This document shows, piece by piece, positions 58,032-64,000 of a stretch of 64,000 nucleotides of DNA. This stretch comes from Pseudomonas poae (GTDB taxonomy: Bacteria; Pseudomonadota; Gammaproteobacteria; Pseudomonadales; Pseudomonadaceae): NCBI GenBank assembly GCA_004000515.1, contig CP034537.1, forward strand, positions 2,680,001-2,744,000, read 5' to 3'. Each line of letters opens with the position of its first letter. The first letter of the stretch is position 1. The notes under the pieces were generated by a model. That model had not been told where the DNA came from. It saw only the letters and a list, made by a program, of their open reading frames with translations, and ran no database searches. The translations under genes and the position numbers were made by a program.

Positions 58032-58736
58032 TCATCGCCGCGCAATATCCGAAAAATAAAACTTATCCAACGTATGCCGCGACTCGGTGTACTCGAACTG
58101 CCGCCCATCCTGCAAAAACGTCTGGTTGCTCACCACGATCACATGGCTTTGGCCGTCGAGGTCCAGGTGCGCCTGGTCGTCTTTGCTGCGGGGCAGGGCT
58201 TCGATGGTGCGTTGGGCGTAGGCGATTTGTAGCTGCAGGGTCTGTTCGATAAACGCGTAGATCGACTGCTCGGCAATCGCCTGGTCCAGGCCTGGGATTA
58301 CCTCGGCGACGAAGTGGTTGATGTCGAGGATCACGCGTTTTCCGCCAATGCGCCGTACCCGTTTGATGCGGGTGATCAGCGTGCCGGGTTCGGCTTCGAT
58401 GTGTTGCAGCAGTGAGCCTTCCAACGGGAATTGGGTGAGTTCGACCACTTCGGTGCGTACGTCGTCGCCCAGGTCGGCGTGGGTTTCGTAGAAGCTGACG
58501 ATGCCGCCCAGTTGGAACTCAATCGGGTTAGGGGACAGAACGAAGGTGCCTTTGCCGTGGATCTTCTGGGCAAACCCGCGCTCCTGCAACTGCTCGATAG
58601 CACGGCGCACAGTGCCTCGGCTGGCCTGGTAGCTGTCCATCAATTCAGTTTCGGAGGGAAGGCGCGTGCCGCGTTGCAGACGTTCAGTGGTGATGCTGGC
58701 AAGCAGATCCGTATAGATCTGGTTGTATTTGCTCAT
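58032..58736 (-). CDS. treR: Trehalose operon repressor TreR (GntR/UTRA)
   Basis: A GntR-family repressor that responds to trehalose 6-phosphate. The winged helix (LPSETELMDSYQASRGTVRR) is followed by a UTRA effector domain (GTLITRIKRVRRIGGKRVIL). The 234-residue protein is intact, but its last codons lie on the junction of the 3.3-kb insertion: the C-terminus now reads FYFSDIARR instead of FYFSDIALW encoded by the repeat at 54703. It is divergent from the transport operon, and twin operators lie between them. Confidence 0.94.
   Translation of the reverse strand: MSKYNQIYTDLLASITTERLQRGTRLPSETELMDSYQASRGTVRRAIEQLQERGFAQKIHGKGTFVLSPNPIEFQLGGIVSFYETHADLGDDVRTEVVELTQFPLEGSLLQHIEAEPGTLITRIKRVRRIGGKRVILDINHFVAEVIPGLDQAIAEQSIYAFIEQTLQLQIAYAQRTIEALPRSKDDQAHLDLDGQSHVIVVSNQTFLQDGRQFEYTESRHTLDKFYFSDIARR
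58040..58062. repeat. Right copy of the treR 3'-end repeat
   Basis: Direct 21/23 match to 54703-54725; includes codons of the treR C-terminus (FYFSDIA). Marks the right boundary of the insertion. Confidence 0.75.
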
Positions 58737-58880
58737 GGGGATGGCTCTGTGCCCGACTTGGTGAAGGTGAACTGCGCGTTCAAGGCAGGAACCTTAGTGG
58801 GCCGGCTGGGGTTTGTCCATTAGACCCTTGGATTTATGCGGCTTGTAGCGATGCAGGGCCAGCAAAAATAAACATTTTGT

Positions 58881-58924
58881 AACTCGTACAGACGAGTTGT
58901 TGCTTTAACTCGTACAGACGAGTA
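58881..58924. promoter_or_regulatory. Twin TreR operators
   Basis: Two copies of the palindrome ACTCGT-ACAG-ACGAGT (58882-58897 and 58908-58923), 26 bp apart centre to centre, about 65-107 bp before the transporter start and 145-187 bp before treR. The spacing places them on nearly the same face of the helix, and the symmetry fits a GntR dimer at each. Confidence 0.85.
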
Positions 58925-58988
58925 CTTTTGCCCTCGGCGTGCTGCCAATGACTGCCCTCAAATAAAAAAATCAAAGTGGAAACCAAGC

Positions 58989-60431
58989 ATGAGCCACGAC
59001 TATTCCAATATTGCCCGCGAGATCCTTGAGTACCTCGGGGGCAGCGACAACCTTGAGCAAGCCGCCCACTGCGTGACCCGCCTGCGCCTGGCACTCAAGG
59101 ACCCGAGCCTGGTCAACAGCGGCGCGCTGAACCAGGTCGATCTGGTCAAGGGTTCGTTCTTTACCGGCGGCCTGTTCCAGGTGGTGATCGGCCCCGGCGA
59201 AGTGGAGAAGGTCTACGCCGCCCTGCGCGAGCAAACAGGCCTCGCCGCCGCCACCATCGCCGACGTCAAGAAAAAGGGCGCCGACAAGACCAACGCCATG
59301 CAGCGCCTGGTACGGGTGTTCTCCGATGTGTTCATGCCGATCCTGCCTGCGCTGATCATCGCCGGCCTGTTGATGGGCGTGAACAACCTGATGGGCGCCA
59401 AGGGCATGTTCATCGAGGGCAAGACGCTGCTGGAGGCGTATCCGAACCTGGATGGCCTGTGGAGCCTGATCAACCTGATGGCCAACACTTCGTTTGTGTT
59501 CCTGCCGGCGTTGGTGGGCTGGTCGGCGGCCAAGCGTTTTGGCGGCAGCGAAATCCTCGGCATCGTGCTGGGGCTGATGCTGGTGCACCCGGACCTGCTC
59601 AATGCCTGGAACTACGGCAAGGCGGTGGCGGGGCTCGACGGCCAGAGCCTGCCGTACTTCGATATCTTCGGCTGGTTCAAGATCGAAAAAGTCGGCTACC
59701 AGGGGCAGATCCTGCCGATCCTGATGGCGGCTTATGTGATGAGCGTGATCGAGAAATGGCTGCGGGCGCGAGTGCCCAATGCGATTCAACTGTTGGTCGT
59801 GCCCATTACTACCATCGTCGTCACCGGCGTGTTGGCGCTGGCGATCATCGGCCCGGTGACCCGTCACCTCGGCATCCTGATCACCGAAGGCGTGGTCACC
59901 CTGTTCGACCTGGCGCCGATGCTGGGCGGGGCGATTTTCGGCCTGTTGTATGCACCGCTGGTGATCACCGGCATGCACCACATGTTCCTCGCCGTGGACC
60001 TGCAACTCATCTCTACCCAGGGCGGTACGTTTATCTGGCCGATGATCGTCATGTCCAACCTGGCCCAGGGTAGCGCCGCACTTGGCGTGTTCTACATGAC
60101 CCGCAATGCGCGGGACAAAAGCATGGCCTCCACTTCGGCGATTTCCGCGTACTTCGGCATCACGGAACCGGCGATGTTCGGGGTGAACCTGCGCTTCAAA
60201 TTTCCGTTCTACGCCGCGCTGCTGGGTTCGGCGCTGGGCAGTATTTTCCTGTCGCTGAACAAGGTGCAGGCGTCGGCCATCGGTGTCGGTGGGTTGCCTG
60301 GGTTTATCTCGATCATTCCGCAGTACATCCCAAGTTTTGTGATTGGGATGGTCATCGCGATGGTGGTGCCGTTTGTTTTGACCTGTGCGTTGAGCATGAA
60401 GATTGTTCGGCCGGGGTATCGGGTCGCCTGA
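58989..60431 (+). CDS. treB: PTS trehalose-specific IIBC component
   Basis: Takes up trehalose as trehalose 6-phosphate. The IIB domain (1-85) has its phosphorylated cysteine in AAHCVTRLRLAL; the IIC domain with about ten helices follows, with ITEPAMFGVNL as family signature. At 480 residues there is no IIA domain; that must come from the IIA-HPr-EI protein encoded at 63540. Frame intact. Confidence 0.95.
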   Translation: MSHDYSNIAREILEYLGGSDNLEQAAHCVTRLRLALKDPSLVNSGALNQVDLVKGSFFTGGLFQVVIGPGEVEKVYAALREQTGLAAATIADVKKKGADKTNAMQRLVRVFSDVFMPILPALIIAGLLMGVNNLMGAKGMFIEGKTLLEAYPNLDGLWSLINLMANTSFVFLPALVGWSAAKRFGGSEILGIVLGLMLVHPDLLNAWNYGKAVAGLDGQSLPYFDIFGWFKIEKVGYQGQILPILMAAYVMSVIEKWLRARVPNAIQLLVVPITTIVVTGVLALAIIGPVTRHLGILITEGVVTLFDLAPMLGGAIFGLLYAPLVITGMHHMFLAVDLQLISTQGGTFIWPMIVMSNLAQGSAALGVFYMTRNARDKSMASTSAISAYFGITEPAMFGVNLRFKFPFYAALLGSALGSIFLSLNKVQASAIGVGGLPGFISIIPQYIPSFVIGMVIAMVVPFVLTCALSMKIVRPGYRVA

Positions 60432-60436
60432 TTGAT

Positions 60437-60468
60437 CGCTATCGCAGGCAAGCCAGCTCCCACAGTTG
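60437..60468. repeat. Single REP core
   Basis: One copy of ctatcgcaggcaagccagctcccaca, without its inverted partner, in the short gap before the hydrolase gene. Confidence 0.7.
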
Positions 60469-60495
60469 ATCGCATTCCACGTTGAAGGAGTTTCC

Positions 60496-63435
<2,940 letters not shown>

Positions 63436-63460
63436 ACAGGCGGGTACATACGGACTAAAA

Positions 63461-63490
63461 ATGTGGGAGCAAGCCCGCTCCCATATTTGG
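63461..63490. repeat. Short REP-like inverted repeat
   Basis: tgtgggagcaagcccgctcccata forms a compact palindrome derived from the REP core, in the gap before the PTS gene. Confidence 0.6.
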
Positions 63491-63539
63491 ACTGTCGTCC
63501 GCCCGATGATTTTTACAGAACACAACAACAGGTGAAGTC

Positions 63540-64000
63540 ATGACCACAACTCAACCCCTGGAACTGCTCGCGCCGTTGTCCGGTGTACTGCTGGCGCTGG
63601 ACACGGTGCCCGACCCGGTGTTCGCAAGCCGCGTGATCGGCGACGGCCTGTGTATCGACCCGACTTCGCAGACCCTCTGCGCGCCACTGGCCGGGGTGAT
63701 CAGCAATATCCAGGACAGTGGGCATGCGGTCAGCATCACCGACGACCATGGCGTCCAGGTATTGCTGCATATTGGCCTGGACACCGTGAACCTGGCCGGC
63801 CAGGGCTTCACCCGCTTAGTGCAGGAAGGCCAGCGGGTGACCGCCGGGCAAGCGCTGATTGAATTCGACGCTGACTATGTGGCGCTCAATGCACGCAGTT
63901 TGCTGACGTTGATGCTGGTGGTCAGCGGCGAGCCGTTCACCGTGTTGGCAGACGACCTCGTGGAAGTAGGCCAGCCACTGTTGCAGTTATCCACAAGCGA
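63540..64000 (+). CDS. PTS IIA-HPr-EI fusion protein, 5' part
   Basis: The frame starts at ATG 63540 behind aggtgaag and runs off the window. The ~153 residues seen form a IIA-Glc (Crr-like) domain: LELLAPLSGVLLALDTVPDP, VFASRVIGDGLCIDPTSQ and the phosphorylated-histidine segment VLLHIGLDTVNLAGQGF. Crr-like domains here are normally fused to HPr and Enzyme I; the rest is beyond the edge, so the fusion is inferred from the family and the operon. It would phosphorylate the IIA-less trehalose IIBC. Confidence 0.88.
   Translation, partial: MTTTQPLELLAPLSGVLLALDTVPDPVFASRVIGDGLCIDPTSQTLCAPLAGVISNIQDSGHAVSITDDHGVQVLLHIGLDTVNLAGQGFTRLVQEGQRVTAGQALIEFDADYVALNARSLLTLMLVVSGEPFTVLADDLVEVGQPLLQLSTS

Noticed and set aside
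57914..58108. A small minus-strand gene at the right end of the treR insertion
   Set aside because: It overlaps the treR 3' end in another frame and has no ribosome binding site.

Overview
The window is chromosomal DNA of a fluorescent pseudomonad (Pseudomonas fluorescens group). The evidence is the rrn operon end, the gene orders tRNA-Leu-queA-tgt-yajC-secDF, suhB/trmJ-cysE-iscRSUA-hscBA-fdx-iscX, ndk-rlmN-pilF-rodZ-ispG-hisS-yfgM-bamB-der and guaB-guaA, the GC-rich codon use, and the many Pseudomonas-type REP sequences in intergenic gaps. The species cannot be fixed from the sequence alone.

Layout. 1-3.4 kb: end of the 16S-23S spacer, 23S rRNA, 5S rRNA and terminator. 3.9-18.2 kb: a ~14.3 kb integrative island at the 3' end of tRNA-Leu(CAA), bounded by a direct repeat of the tRNA end (3898-3920 and 18194-18217). 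It carries a P4-type integrase beside the tRNA, a second integrase of another family, a 187-bp MITE-like element, small unknown genes, and a catabolic block. That block reads as a complete tartrate-to-PEP route: DctA-type transporter, tartrate dehydrogenase/decarboxylase, glycerate 2-kinase and a dedicated second enolase, with a LysR and a CdaR-type regulator. 18.4-54.5 kb: core genome, covering tRNA queuosine modification, Sec translocon accessory genes, the Fe-S cluster operon, the ispG/hisS/bamB/der block, leuA, xseA and the guanine nucleotide genes guaBA. 54.7-58.06 kb: a second, 3.3-kb insertion at the 3' end of treR, bounded by an imperfect 23-bp repeat of the last treR codons. It holds a 690-residue TerD-domain protein and a divergent basic orphan, and is the best candidate here for an undescribed system. 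58-64 kb: the trehalose PTS locus (treR, twin operators, IIBC transporter, phosphotrehalase, porin, start of a IIA-HPr-EI fusion).

Sequence quality. About twenty single- or two-base indels and two in-frame stops interrupt reading frames, including genes that should be indispensable (hisS, ispG, der). Most fall in short homopolymers, so they look like assembly errors rather than pseudogenes. Affected genes are annotated over their full span with the break position given.
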